From Triglochin maritima (taxonomy: Eukaryota; Streptophyta; Magnoliopsida; Alismatales; Juncaginaceae): a stretch of DNA of 64,000 nucleotides. The notes under the pieces are model-generated. The model made no database searches. It saw only the letters and a list, made by a program, of their open reading frames with translations, and was not told the origin of the DNA. The stretch lies in contig OY821789.1 in the NCBI GenBank assembly GCA_963682175.1, forward strand, positions 6,448,001 through 6,512,000. Reading direction: 5' to 3'. The position numbers were made by a program, and so were the translations under genes. Shown here piece by piece: positions 43,318-53,480 of this stretch. Positions within the stretch are counted from its first letter, which is position 1. Each line of letters opens with the position of its first letter.

Positions 43318-43460
43318 GTTCACGCGTGATTGCACAGTTTACTCTTTGGAAACGTGATTAAAGTGCACGCGTCATTGCATATAGTGCACGCGTGATTAAA
43401 AATAGTGCACGCGTGATTGAAAATAGTGCACCCGTGATTACATACGGCACCCGTGATTAA
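43318..43460. repeat. tandem GTGCACGCGTGATT repeats upstream of the Harbinger transposase
   Basis: The word CACGCGTGATT or a one-base variant occurs six times at spacings of about 20 bp in the later copies (near 43320, 43368, 43389, 43409, 43429 and 43450). The array lies between the transposase start and the right end of the element, the position where transposase or promoter binding sites would be expected. Confidence 0.75.
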
Positions 43461-43847
43461 ACAGTATATTGGTTCTATCAATTTCTTAATTTTAATCACT
43501 TACAAAAAATTATTACCCCACATTTATAACAAATACCCAATCCATTAATAACAAAACATCCAAATAATAAATTTAAAAAAAAAATTAACCAATCGGAGGG
43601 GGACACATGTCCCCCTCCCTTGGGCGCCCGAACGTCTGCCCGGGACGCCCACCGCCCGGCCACGCGCCCGGGCGGGGCACCCCCATTAAGGGTGCCCTTA
43701 CAACGGGAGTCGCTTGATGCCGGTTTAAACGTCCAAATACATCCTTGAAACTCAAACGACCCCGGATTTGAAATTGTACAATTTAATTCAGAAGAACTTA
43801 CAAATTACTCTTGCACAGAAATATTAGCAAAAAAAGTAAAAACAAAA

Positions 43848-46800
43848 TCACCAGTAATCCCCACACGAACACGATCCATCCAAAAAGTGATGAAATCTGT
43901 TCCTATCCCTGACCACAATCCTCCTGCCATAGATTTTTTATATGAGTTTCGTAACTGTAATATCCTCGAAAGCGAAAGAAATTTAAATTTTTAATAAAAC
44001 ACAACACGAGGATAATACCAAAGAAAAAGGCCAACTGGTGCACCAACATATATACAATATATATCTAAGAGTTTACAAAAGTGTGATTACAACAAAAGAT
44101 AAGGAAAATATACATGTAATCACTCGGACCTCAAAAACCAAGAAAGCAGGATCTGGTCCCGAAGGCGCTCCTCCGCAGTCACCACCTCCTAATGCTGCCT
44201 ATGACCTGACATAAAACATGAATATGCCTGAGTTTCCCGAGAGGAAACCCCGTATGCCAAACCTCTATCACAATAAATGAATTAGACATCTAAAAACATG
44301 TATGGTAGGAAATGCAACAACCAATCAACGTCTCACTGGGTCCTCGGGAACTCTCTCCCTACCACAGTAGACACCAAACAGGGTCTCACGGGTCCTCTAA
44401 CCCCCACTCTCACACACGTGCGCCAGGCACCTCAGCCGGAAACTCCCTCGGCGACAACACACGTGCCCCAGGCACCACGACCGGAAATATCCTCGGTCAA
44501 CACACACATGTGTTCCAGGCACCGCTGGATTACTCTCAGGTCGGTATCATCTGTACCGCTGTCATCTTGAGCTGTCCAGAAGACCACTCTCAGGCCGGTA
44601 CCGTCACCTCTCTAGGGCCGGAGATCCGTTGCCATCTTGAGCTGTCCCCACACGCGAACCACCCTCAGGCCGGCACCGGTCACCCCACTAGGGCCGGAGA
44701 TCCGTTGCCCTCTTGGGCTGGCCCGACAACACTCGTGAACCACTCACAGGCCGGCACCGTCACCCTCCAAGGGCCGGAGATCCGTCACCAACACGAGCTG
44801 GCTTCACAACACAAGAACACACAAAAACCGTACCAAACGGTCGAACGAAATCTCCCAATCGTTCGACCGAATCCTCTCAGCAGGACTGACCCAACCAACA
44901 AAACTGTCAATCGGTCGAACGGCAAAGGGGTCCCGTTCGACCGAATTCGACCAGTAAAAACTCGTGCCACAATAATATGCATCAACGGTCGAACGACCCA
45001 AACGCACCGGTCGACTGAAAACGACCAGTACCAAACCCCAAAATCCGCATAGTGCAACGGTCGACCGAAACATCTCACGGTCGAACAAACTTAAGTTATT
45101 TTTAATCGTCGGTCGAACGAGTCAACAAGGCGGTCGACCGTTTGGATGGTCAACGCCCCCAACCGACTTATAACAGTGCTTTCGGTCGACCGGCAAAGGG
45201 GTCCCGTTCGACCGAAAACACGCAGTCTTTTTCCCTTGATAAAACGTACTACCGGTCGACCACTCAAAGAGTATCGTTCAACCGGTGCAAGGGTTTCCGC
45301 CCAAAATTCTCTACAACCGGTCGACCGAACCATGCCACCGGTCGATCGATTATAGTGCAGAACGCTGCTGCACGGGTCCGACGAGCCCTCCGGCCTACCG
45401 TCGACCACCCTAACACCCACCAAAGCATAAGTGAGCATCAAAGTAAAGCTTGACATACGTTGAAGACTTGAAAAAGTCTTCGAAGACTCGACGGCGAGCT
45501 TTTCCTCGCAAAACACCTCCTCCGGCGAAAACCAACCAATCAACGATCCTCTCCTCTCCGGCGAACGTCCGAGCTTCACCTCGCCTTCCGAGATCCACCC
45601 CACGAGCACCTTCACAAGCCGGAGATCAGATCAGAGAGAGAGAGAGAGTTTGAGCGGGTAAGAGAGAGAACGCGAGAGAGAGAGAGAGAAAACGCGAGAG
45701 AGAGAGAGAGAGAGAGAGAGTTAACCACACCACTTAAACCCTTCTCCTCAAATCTTCACCCTCCATCTCATCTCATCCAAACCAAACCAAACTCAGCCCT
45801 CCATCATAATCCACCCAATTAAGCCCCTAATCAAAGCCAAAACATGATTAGTCCTAAGAAGGATTGAGGATATTACAGTAACTGTGTGGCAATCGACACA
45901 AACACGAAGATTCTTGACAATCTTAATGTCCCTCCTGGGTCTAGTGCATCAGCCCAAACGCAATGGCCAACTTCTCGCTGTGAACGCCAAGCGCCCTCTC
46001 TTTTTCTGCCTCGTCCATGTCGTGTAGCACCACATCCATCTGTGGCACATATCCATGAGCTTTAACGAACCCGAGCAACTCGTCTAACATTGAATAGATT
46101 ACTTTGCTCTTCGGATGCGCCAGGTCTCCCACCACAAACTCATGTACTTTATTGTCCACTTCAATCGAAGTGCAACCCGGTTCTTTCTGGATCCCGCATC
46201 GTCTCATCATGGTCCTCACTCTGGCCGCCTCTTCCTAATTGCCCATTGCGGAGTAGATGTTGGAGAGAAGAACATAAGTTCTTGAGTTGGCCAGGCCAGT
46301 ATCGAGCAGATATCTTGCGACTTGCTCACCAAGTTCGGTTTTTTTGTGAAGCTTGCAAACCCCAAGCAATGTGATCCATAAAACGTTATCTGGTTTGATG
46401 GGCATGGACTGGATTAGCTGGTAGGCTTCCACCACGAGGCCAGCACGACCGAGGAGGTCGACTATGCATCCGTAGTGCTCGATTTTTGGTTGAATTTGAT
46501 AGTCCGTTTCCATTGAATAGAAGAGTTTGCGGCCTTCAGCCACCAGGCCCGCATCGCTGCAAGCACTCAGGACGGCAATGAAAGTTATATCGGAAGGTTT
46601 CGTGCCTCGTTCAAGCATGCTATTGAACAACTTCAATGCCTTTTTGCTACGCCCATGCATCGCACAACCCATGATCATCGAATTCCAGCACACAACATCC
46701 TTATCCTTCACTCGATCAAATACCACAAAAGCATCTTCAAGACTACCACACTTACAATACATATCGATCAACGCAGTTGCCAACTGCGCATCGATCACAT

Positions 46801-47640
46801 ACCGATTGTTTTCAACATATGAATGCACCCATTTACCCGACTCCAACGCCCCGAGCTGTGCGCAAGCAGACAGCACCGAGAGTGCCGTAACCTCGTTGGG
46901 CCTTGCTGAAGATCTCTCCCTAAGCATCCGGCAAAATAACTCCAAAGCATCATTCAGACGCCCATGTTGGGTATACCCATCCATCATCGCGCTCCAGCAA
47001 ACCACATCCCTCTCTACCAAGCCATCAAACAGTTTCCTTGCCTTCTCAACCTCCCCCGCCCTCGCAAAACACGCAACCATCGCGGTCAACGACACAAGAC
47101 TCCTCTCCCGCATTCCATCGGACACCTTCCTAGCAGACTCCACATCCTCCGCCTCGCATAAACATCCACCAATGCCGTCCCCACATAATCATCCACGTTC
47201 ACTTTCATCTTAACGCTAAGCCCATGCACGGATTTAGCGTGTCCCAGCCCGCAGGATCTCAGAACGGACGAGAAGGTGAACGTGTTCGGGGGGACGCCGG
47301 AGGCTAGCATTTGGAAGAAGAGTAGAAGAGCGGTGGCGTGGAGGTTGTGGTTGGCGTGGGATTGGATGGAAGAGGTCCAGAAGTAGACGATGGGATTGGG
47401 GGTGAGGCGGAGAAGGGAGACGGAGCGCTCGAGGTGGTTGAGGGAGGCGTAGGCGCGTTGCAGCTTGAAGTTGACGGTGGGGTGGTGGTGGAGGTTGTGG
47501 CGGAGGACGGCGGCGTGGATGAGGAGGAGGTCGCGGGTAGTGGTGGTGGATTGTAGGAGGGTTTCCGCCGTGTCGGCAGTGAGGGGCGGGGTCGAGATTG
47601 CCGGGATGGGGAGGGGAGTGGACAGGGTTGGGGGTTGGGA
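43848..47640 (-). pseudogene. PPR-DYW RNA-editing factor gene, broken by a solo LTR
   Basis: The minus strand encodes pentatricopeptide repeats (HAVLRH region, PPNTFTFSSVLRSCG, DYVGTALVDVYA, RDVVCWSAMMDGYTQHGRLN, DKDVVCWNSMIMGCAMHGRS, KPDNVLWITLLG). E domains follow (EPGCTSIEVDNKVHEFVVGD), then a DYW domain beginning HSEKLAIAFGL. The DYW reading continues to CVDCHTVT, is cut by the LTR at 45877, and resumes after 43956 with RRIVVRDRNRFHHF and SCSCGDYW, ending at the stop 43850-43848. Damage besides the LTR: a frameshift near 47150, a TAG replacing Trp at about 46220, and a TAA just after the LTR (TKLI-stop-KIYG). No in-frame start Met was found near 47640. Intact members edit C to U in organelle RNAs. 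Confidence 0.93.
43956..45877 (-). mobile_element. solo gypsy LTR inside the PPR-DYW gene
   Basis: It runs from TGTAATATCC at 43956 (plus strand) to GATATTACA at 45877 (1922 bp), and is read on the minus strand by comparison with the other copies. A perfect 5-bp duplication GTAAC flanks it (43951-43955 and 45878-45882). Features shared with the 60072 LTR, in reverse, are the CGGTCGACCG array (about 44840-45350), the exon-like stretch with TTCTTCC/GAAGACTT words, and a (GA)n run at 45636-45720. There is no internal domain, so it formed by LTR-LTR recombination. Confidence 0.93.
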
Positions 47641-47649
47641 ATATGGCGG

Positions 47650-48507
47650 GTGGGATTTAACTGTTTGACACTTTTAACTGATTGGAGATCGCGGTTGAAA
47701 ACTTTATTTTTATTTTTTTGTTATTAGTCCACTTTGCCGGATGCTCTTCTCAGACATCCGGCTAATAAGATTGTTGGAATTTGATCCATAGTCTCTTTAG
47801 GATAAGAAATTAGTTTAGATTCGTCCCTTTATTGAGCTAATTCGTTATGTTTCGATGTCAAGTTTCTTTTTGACCTTTAGTTTGTGAAAAGAATTAGATT
47901 TCAAAGTTCCGACAAACATTATTTTCTCGTCGGACCAAAACTATGGAGCTTATAAGTTATGAGAATTGGATTTGTGCAATAAAAACTCCAAGAAGCTTAC
48001 AATTTGTTTTTATGGAGTAAAGCATTATGTTACCACCCACGAACCAAGAATTAGAAAGAAAGTTTTTTTCTCCTTAAAATACCCTTTCAATTTCTCGAAC
48101 CATCAGAAAAAGGCATTGGATGCTATTAATGACAAAGGACGGACCAACATAAGAAATTATCCCAATATTTTTTATGCATGGAATCTTCACCAATAAATAT
48201 TTGAATGCAATATATTGAATTTGGAATATTACATCACAAGACACCAACAAAAAAAATTATTACAATATATTGGAATTCAATATGCCAAGTACGTAATTGC
48301 GTCAAGTTTGGAGGAAGTACAAGAAAATACAAAAGCTTATTACATTTTGTTTGAGTAAATTGCTGTATCTAATATTGAAGCATTCTAATTAACTAGTTTA
48401 ACTAATCATTTTGTATAATAATAACTTGTTCCGAAAGGGGGAAAATAGAAGAAGTAAACTCCAATTGCAGTGCAATGATTCCAACTCCATCAGACCATCA
48501 GGAAGAA
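47650..48507. other. intergenic sequence
   Basis: No gene recognised. This stretch holds the 5' side of the PPR pseudogene and the 3' side of the CAF1 gene. A 76-aa frame at 47966-48196 has no motif. Confidence 0.45.
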
Positions 48508-49350
48508 TTACTGAACAGTTGTTTCGAGACCGAAAAGCACCCCAGCATTTTTAGACAATAACATATATCCCCCTTCATTTCGGAAAATTATTCTTATAGC
48601 ATTTTGAAAAGATTGCATGGTTAGCAAACAATCTGATCCAGCCTGATGGTGCTTCCCGACAACCCTTGTCACCTGCAAAGCTTCGGCCACTTTCTCTAAC
48701 CCACCAGGAAGAGACAGACAATGTTTCGCCACGTGTTTCAAATCGAACACTCGATATCCAAAGAAAACCGGAACTAGAATGAAGAACTCCTCAATTGTAT
48801 TCGGTAATGGAGCTCCAGTCAATATTTTGATAAGGTAACCGAAATCATAAGCTCCTTGGAAAGTTATCCAATGAATGTAACTATTATGCAACAAGCCGTT
48901 CATAGAGAACATTGCCTTTGCGAAAACTCCAGCGTCGATACCGGATCTCCGATTCTCCTCAAAGTCTGTACCGTTATTCTTCAAAAGTTGGATGGATTCC
49001 GGCACATGAACGTGTGTGTTGAGATCGAACTCGCGGAAGTTGAATTGCCACACATATTTGTTTCCCAGACCATCAGTTGGTAGCTCTCCGTTTAGGTTGG
49101 ACAAACACATACCCAATTGAATGAGCATTGTGCAATCTACGTTAACTTTCATGTGATGATAACGTTCTTGAAGAGTTTGCTGGGAATATGGGGTTGACGA
49201 TCGGTATATTGTGCCAGGAAATTCTGTGTCAATCGAAATCAACGGATACTTAACCAGCAGTGACTGGATTAGACTCATCTCAAATAAAAAATTGTAGGCG
49301 CCAACGGACCGGATGCGAACGCTAGACATCTCAAAATTTTGAAGAGGCAA
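48508..49350 (-). CDS. CAF1: CCR4-associated factor 1 (CAF1) type mRNA deadenylase
   Basis: A single uninterrupted 280-aa frame, the normal length of plant CAF1 homologues, which are usually intronless. CAF1 is the DEDD 3'-5' exonuclease subunit of the CCR4-NOT complex that shortens mRNA poly(A) tails in the cytoplasm. The catalytic residues are visible: Asp41 and Glu43 in SIDTEFPG, Asp169 in FQGAYDFGYL, His235 and Asp240 in HHQAGSDCLL. Family blocks WQFNFREFDL and RVFDLKHVAKHC are present. FQGAYDFGYL differs from the common FHSGYDFGYL form, and Cys241 replaces the usual Ser. The start at 49350 gives MPLQNFEMSSVRIRSVG; a second Met at codon 8 could also serve. A TATA box lies about 65 bp upstream. 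It appears functional. Confidence 0.92.
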   Translation of the reverse strand: MPLQNFEMSSVRIRSVGAYNFLFEMSLIQSLLVKYPLISIDTEFPGTIYRSSTPYSQQTLQERYHHMKVNVDCTMLIQLGMCLSNLNGELPTDGLGNKYVWQFNFREFDLNTHVHVPESIQLLKNNGTDFEENRRSGIDAGVFAKAMFSMNGLLHNSYIHWITFQGAYDFGYLIKILTGAPLPNTIEEFFILVPVFFGYRVFDLKHVAKHCLSLPGGLEKVAEALQVTRVVGKHHQAGSDCLLTMQSFQNAIRIIFRNEGGYMLLSKNAGVLFGLETTVQ

Positions 49351-49414
49351 AAGCTAGTACTTGAGGTAGGAGTGAACGTGAAAAATTCGAGTATAAAACA
49401 TTTGATCATGTGAC

Positions 49415-49424
49415 CCTTTATATA
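49415..49424 (-). promoter_or_regulatory. TATA box of the CAF1 gene
   Basis: TATATAAAGG on the minus strand, 65-75 bp before the start codon, a normal distance for a plant gene with a short 5' leader. Confidence 0.6.
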
Positions 49425-50145
49425 CATATCACACTAACCGTCTAACCGCACGAGATTATTACGGGTCGGTTTGAGTTTATATTTTTAATTATTATTATTA
49501 TTCACAAGTTCAGGAACACTTCTCTTATATACGGTTTACCGTTTACCAACAATAATAATATTATTCCGTCGTGGAGTGGTCTTCTTCAAAGTAACTAAAT
49601 AATATTTAGTTTCTTACATGAATGTCGGGGTTTCCCCTCTAAGAAAGTAAACAAAATTTGTAATCTCCTCTCAAAAAATATTTATAATCCTCATCGAAAA
49701 CTTTTGACCTTTTTTTCAATTCTTACATATTTTGAACTATTTCTTACTATCCCGCGAACTCCACTCGACTTGGTAAAAGAGACTATGATCAAGGTTTGCG
49801 CTCGTGTTTGATTCATAAGTCATAATGATCAATTCCAAAGAAGGTGGAATCTTTTTTACTTTAAGGTGGGTTTTGTTTGTTATTATGATCATGTATAGTA
49901 TAGTTTTTTTTTTTTTTAATATTTCCCGGTAAACGTTAATTTTAATATTTGTTAATAATAATAATAATTCAGATTTGAAAAACTATATACATCCACATGT
50001 AGAAATAACATGGTTATCTTAATAAGGTTAGAGGCACACGTTTGAAGAGTTGTGAAACTTTTTTGGAAAAGTTTTGAACGATGATTTGACGCTCTTGAGA
50101 TGACTTCATTTTTTCCATTTTTTCCGAATGTGATTATAGGAACCG
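49425..50145. other. upstream region of CAF1
   Basis: AT-rich with an (ATT)n-like run at 49481-49500 and poly(T) near 49903-49918. No gene seen. Confidence 0.45.
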
Positions 50146-50148
50146 TAA

Positions 50149-50982
50149 GAGCACCCTTAACGGGTGCTCTTTGGGGTCGGGTCTGAGGGGACCCGACTCC
50201 AGCCCTCTTAATGGGGGACGGACTCAGGCCAGATCCCAACCTCGGTCAGCGACCTAACCTGCTCGGCGACCCGGCTGGCTTAAAAAAATATTGTTAATTT
50301 TTTTTGGTTTTTTTATTTTTTTATTTGTTATTTAATATATAAATGATATATGTATAGTAATTTATATAATTACAATTTATTCGTTGAAAATTAAAATAAA
50401 TAAAATGATTAATAAGATAAATGTAAATAATTAATTAAAATTAGTAAAAATAAATGTAAGTAATTAAAGAAAATTAGTAAAATAATTGTAAATGTATATA
50501 ATTAAAGAAAAATACCTAGCAAAATAGAACACATGAATTTACCCAATTTCACAAAAAAAAAAACGCATAGTAACCCAAAACGTCGGCAGAAAATTACTAA
50601 TAAATCTCAAAAATAAAAAATCTTCAGGGGACGCTGCCCCCTTGCCACTCGCTCACTCACTCATCGGGGAGCGAGACCCCGGACCGACCCGTTGGAGTGA
50701 CCATTATTAAATCTAAAGTTTCGAAATTATTTTGCAATTAACGTAATTAAATTAAATTAAGTTACTGTAGAAATAATTTATTTAGTAGTTTGTGTATTTT
50801 TGTGATAGAACATAAAATGGGGTAATAAAAATGATGTGGATGACAGAAAGTTAAAAGTGAGGTTGGGGTTAAGGAGTGAAAAATGGGTTGGGTCGGGATG
50901 AGTTGCATAGTGTTTTTCGTTGACGTGACGGAAATAGAAACTAGATTGGAGGGGGAATTTTGGATTGGGGTTAATGATGCTC
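50149..50982. mobile_element. Tourist-like (PIF/Harbinger) MITE, copy 2
   Basis: The left end is GAGCACCCTTAACGGG and the right end read inward is GAGCATCATTAACCCC, with TAA on each side (50146-50148 and 50983-50985). The right third shares AGTTTGTGTATTTTTGTG and AGTGAAAAATGGGTTGGG with the MITE at 14200-14921. Its end resembles the right end of the Harbinger element at 43697, which is a plausible source of transposase. Confidence 0.8.
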
Positions 50983-50985
50983 TAA

Positions 50986-52223
50986 CAAAATACAGGTGAA
51001 ATTGCTTCAACCGACCAAAAATTTATATTCGGGTTTCTTTCTTTTTCTTTTTCTTTTTACAGGGTTTGAGAAAGTCTATCGAGTTTTGTGGTTTAAAATG
51101 GACCAGTACTTTTTTTCCGAATGGGTTCCATCCGTGCTTTAAACGTAAATTAATGTGCTTTTGAATTTATATTCGTGGTTTTTTTGGGGGAAATTCAATG
51201 GCTTTAGATGATTTTTTAATATATTTTTTTAAAATGATTGGACTTAGAGGCGAATGACTGGTGGGTGACAAATAAATTTAAAAATTTGTTTAAATTAGTA
51301 AGAGTTAGGCTTTCAATTTAAAATAGGTATTCCTAAAAATTGTTATATTTGGGCGTCACTAAAATAAAAAACATATATAAATATAAGAGTATTTGAATCA
51401 ATTTCAACAATTTGTAATTGCAAAAGTAAATGGGCTCTGATGGAATATTTTTAATTTATAATATATAATGATCCCACAGAGGGAAAAAATCATGCGTTTG
51501 TCATTGGTTGGACGGTCGTGATATTGTGAACTTTAAGAAAGGATTCTTTGAATGCACCAAAGTCATATGTTTGTTTTTTTATATATTTCTTAGATGGCTC
51601 TAAATCTCTTCTCTATATCACAAAACAGGGAATGGAGAGCGAATTCTTAGTAATTTTGTTTTTTAAATTTGTTATATATATATATATATATATTCCTAAC
51701 ATCATATATTGCATTATAACATGTTTTTATATATGGAGACTTGCAGTTAGTTTGCCAAAAAAGTATTCACCACATTGCAACTAAAATTCAAGATATAAAC
51801 TAACCCAAGGTAAAATTACATTAATTCGCTGGCCATTTTACTTCCCCAGATAAAAGGAAAAGCAAAGCAAAGCAAAGCAAAGCATACAGATAGACAACCT
51901 TCCATAATAAATAAACGGAAAAGCACAAACATATTTTTGACATGCGATGCGTGTCCAGTATCCACACAAACATATTTTTGACAACAGGAAACCCGGGTTT
52001 AAGTGATCCACTTCCGAATTCTAATACCCATAAAACATTTTGTGATGGTACTTTAATCACTCCTCTCCCCGCAAACGGTATCTCCACGTACCATTCCCCG
52101 ACATCTCCTCCAAGACAAGCACTTTACTATCCAAACCTATTCAACATGTCAGCAAAAGGGTCCTTCCTCTGAGCCTCCCTCTTATTTGCACCAACTTTTC
52201 TCTATCAAATATTTGTTCAACAA
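50986..52223. other. upstream region of the CLE gene
   Basis: No gene. It contains a (TA)n run at 51676-51692 and five AAAGC units at 51859-51883. Short frames such as 51548-51784 and the minus frame 52087-51821 show no motif. I cannot identify a TATA box for the CLE gene with confidence. Confidence 0.45.
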
Positions 52224-52457
52224 ATGGATTTTTGGAGAAAGAAGCCAAGAACAACAACACTTGTTGTGTTAGTCATCTTACTACTTTCAAATGCTTCTGC
52301 AGCGGAGTTTGGGGAGAGCAACTATACGAGATATTCCGGTAGTGGCGAACAAGAGTTGAGGAATGATGTGAGGCACGAGAGTAGTGATGGTGTTGTCTTC
52401 TACAACTCTAGCAAGAGACGAGTTCCCAATGCCTTCGATCCTCTTCATAACCGTTAG
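52224..52457 (+). CDS. CLE: CLE (CLAVATA3/ESR-related) signalling peptide precursor
   Basis: A 77-aa intronless frame with the layout of CLE prepropeptides. It has a short basic start and a hydrophobic signal peptide (TTLVVLVILLLSNASAAE, about residues 11-28). A variable hydrophilic middle with one possible N-glycosylation site (NYT) follows, then a C-terminal motif RRVPNAFDPLHN plus one Arg. CLE peptides are secreted, cut out as 12-13 residues and sensed by leucine-rich-repeat receptor kinases in meristem, vascular or root control. Arg1, Pro4, Pro9, His11 and Asn12 fit the consensus. Positions 6 and 7, usually Gly and Pro, are Ala and Phe here, so the second hydroxyproline/arabinosylation site is missing. 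The motif places it in CLE, but not in a named member. Confidence 0.78.
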   Translation: MDFWRKKPRTTTLVVLVILLLSNASAAEFGESNYTRYSGSGEQELRNDVRHESSDGVVFYNSSKRRVPNAFDPLHNR

Positions 52458-52770
52458 CTTGTGATGGTTGGTTGTTTTGGCTGATCTTGATTTATTTACA
52501 TTTATTTGTCATGTCAGCCTACCGTTTTTTGTTTTTTGTTTTTTGTTTTTGGTATAGTTTGTGTTTGGCGAGATCACGTATCCTCTGTTTTTATGGAGAT
52601 TGGAACATCTACGTAGATTACATGAGTGTATGAGATTGTTGTCTCATATTTTCTTGCTTCTTTTTTCGGAAGGAATTGTCTTCTAAAGAACTAACAAAAC
52701 TAAGTTGTTCTCAAATTTTTCTTTGTTACTCCGTAAACATGATGTTGTTCATTTTGGGTCGATTGAACTT

Positions 52771-52808
<38 letters not shown>

Positions 52809-53480
52809 CGGTTTTATTTGCTGTTGAACAAAAATTGCTCCAATTCTTTGTTCAACCATTCGTATCGCATGCTTCGCAATTCACTTCTCAAAACATTTAC
52901 AGAAACGGTTCTTTTATTTGATATGATTTTATTCGGATCCGGATCCTCTCCAATTTGGTTAGAATTGGAGAGGTCCAATTGTGTGCATCCTAGCCATCCA
53001 ATTTAAGATGGACGGTATAAAAGAAAATTAGCTACACCAACGGGTTAATTACAGTATCTCTGATTCTCTGTTGAGGCTTTTCAAGTGTTGTGTTTGTAGT
53101 GGTCCTTGGTGTAAATTAATCTAAGCTGCCTCCATATAAGAAGCACTCGAGTACTCACACAATTCAAAGTTGATAACACCATGATTTAATCTATTCTCTC
53201 CTGTTTTGAGTAGTCCATTCTTGTCATCATTTCCCGGTTAAATAGACATCACATTCTCTACGCCAGTACATACGTACTTGTCCACTTATAGCCTTCCACT
53301 GGCCACAACTAGGGCCATAATCAGTACATGTTCTGATGTTCACAGTCTTACCGGAAGTTTGGTTTGCTGTAAAAAAATTGAAAGCATTTGTTGTTTTTTA
53401 GCTAAATCTTAATAACTCACAAAATTTGATACATATCTCGGTTAATTCAAGACTAAGAATCTATTAATCGTAACACGTTA
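52458..53480. other. 3' flank of CLE gene
   Basis: No further gene. It includes a TTTTTTG repeat at about 52526-52550, the poly(C) tract, and a short inverted pair with CCTCTCCAATTTGG / GAATTGGAGAGG near 52948-52975. Confidence 0.45.
52775..52805 (+). repeat. homopolymer of 31 C
   Basis: An uninterrupted run of 31 C residues about 320 bp after the CLE stop codon. The length may be a sequencing or assembly estimate. The G-rich complement could form quadruplex structures. Confidence 0.9.

Larger units (their letters stand above)
41480..43697 (-). mobile_element. PIF/Harbinger element
   Basis: A transposase gene sits between GC-rich flanks. The right end, read inward from 43697, is GGGCACCCTTAATGGGGGTG with TTA outside, very like the MITE end GAGCACCCTTAACGGG at 50149. 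The left flank (41482-41520) has CGCCCGGGCTACTTCCGGGC and two copies of TCTCTCTGCCACGTCAGCT, but I cannot fix its terminal repeat, so the left boundary is uncertain. Confidence 0.65.

Noticed and set aside
44312..45052. 246-aa plus-strand open frame
   Set aside because: It lies wholly inside the minus-strand solo LTR and reflects tandem GGCCGGAGATCCG-type repeats and the CGGTCGACCG array.
47338..47668. Gly/Val-rich plus-strand frames
   Set aside because: Antisense to the N-terminal part of the PPR gene.
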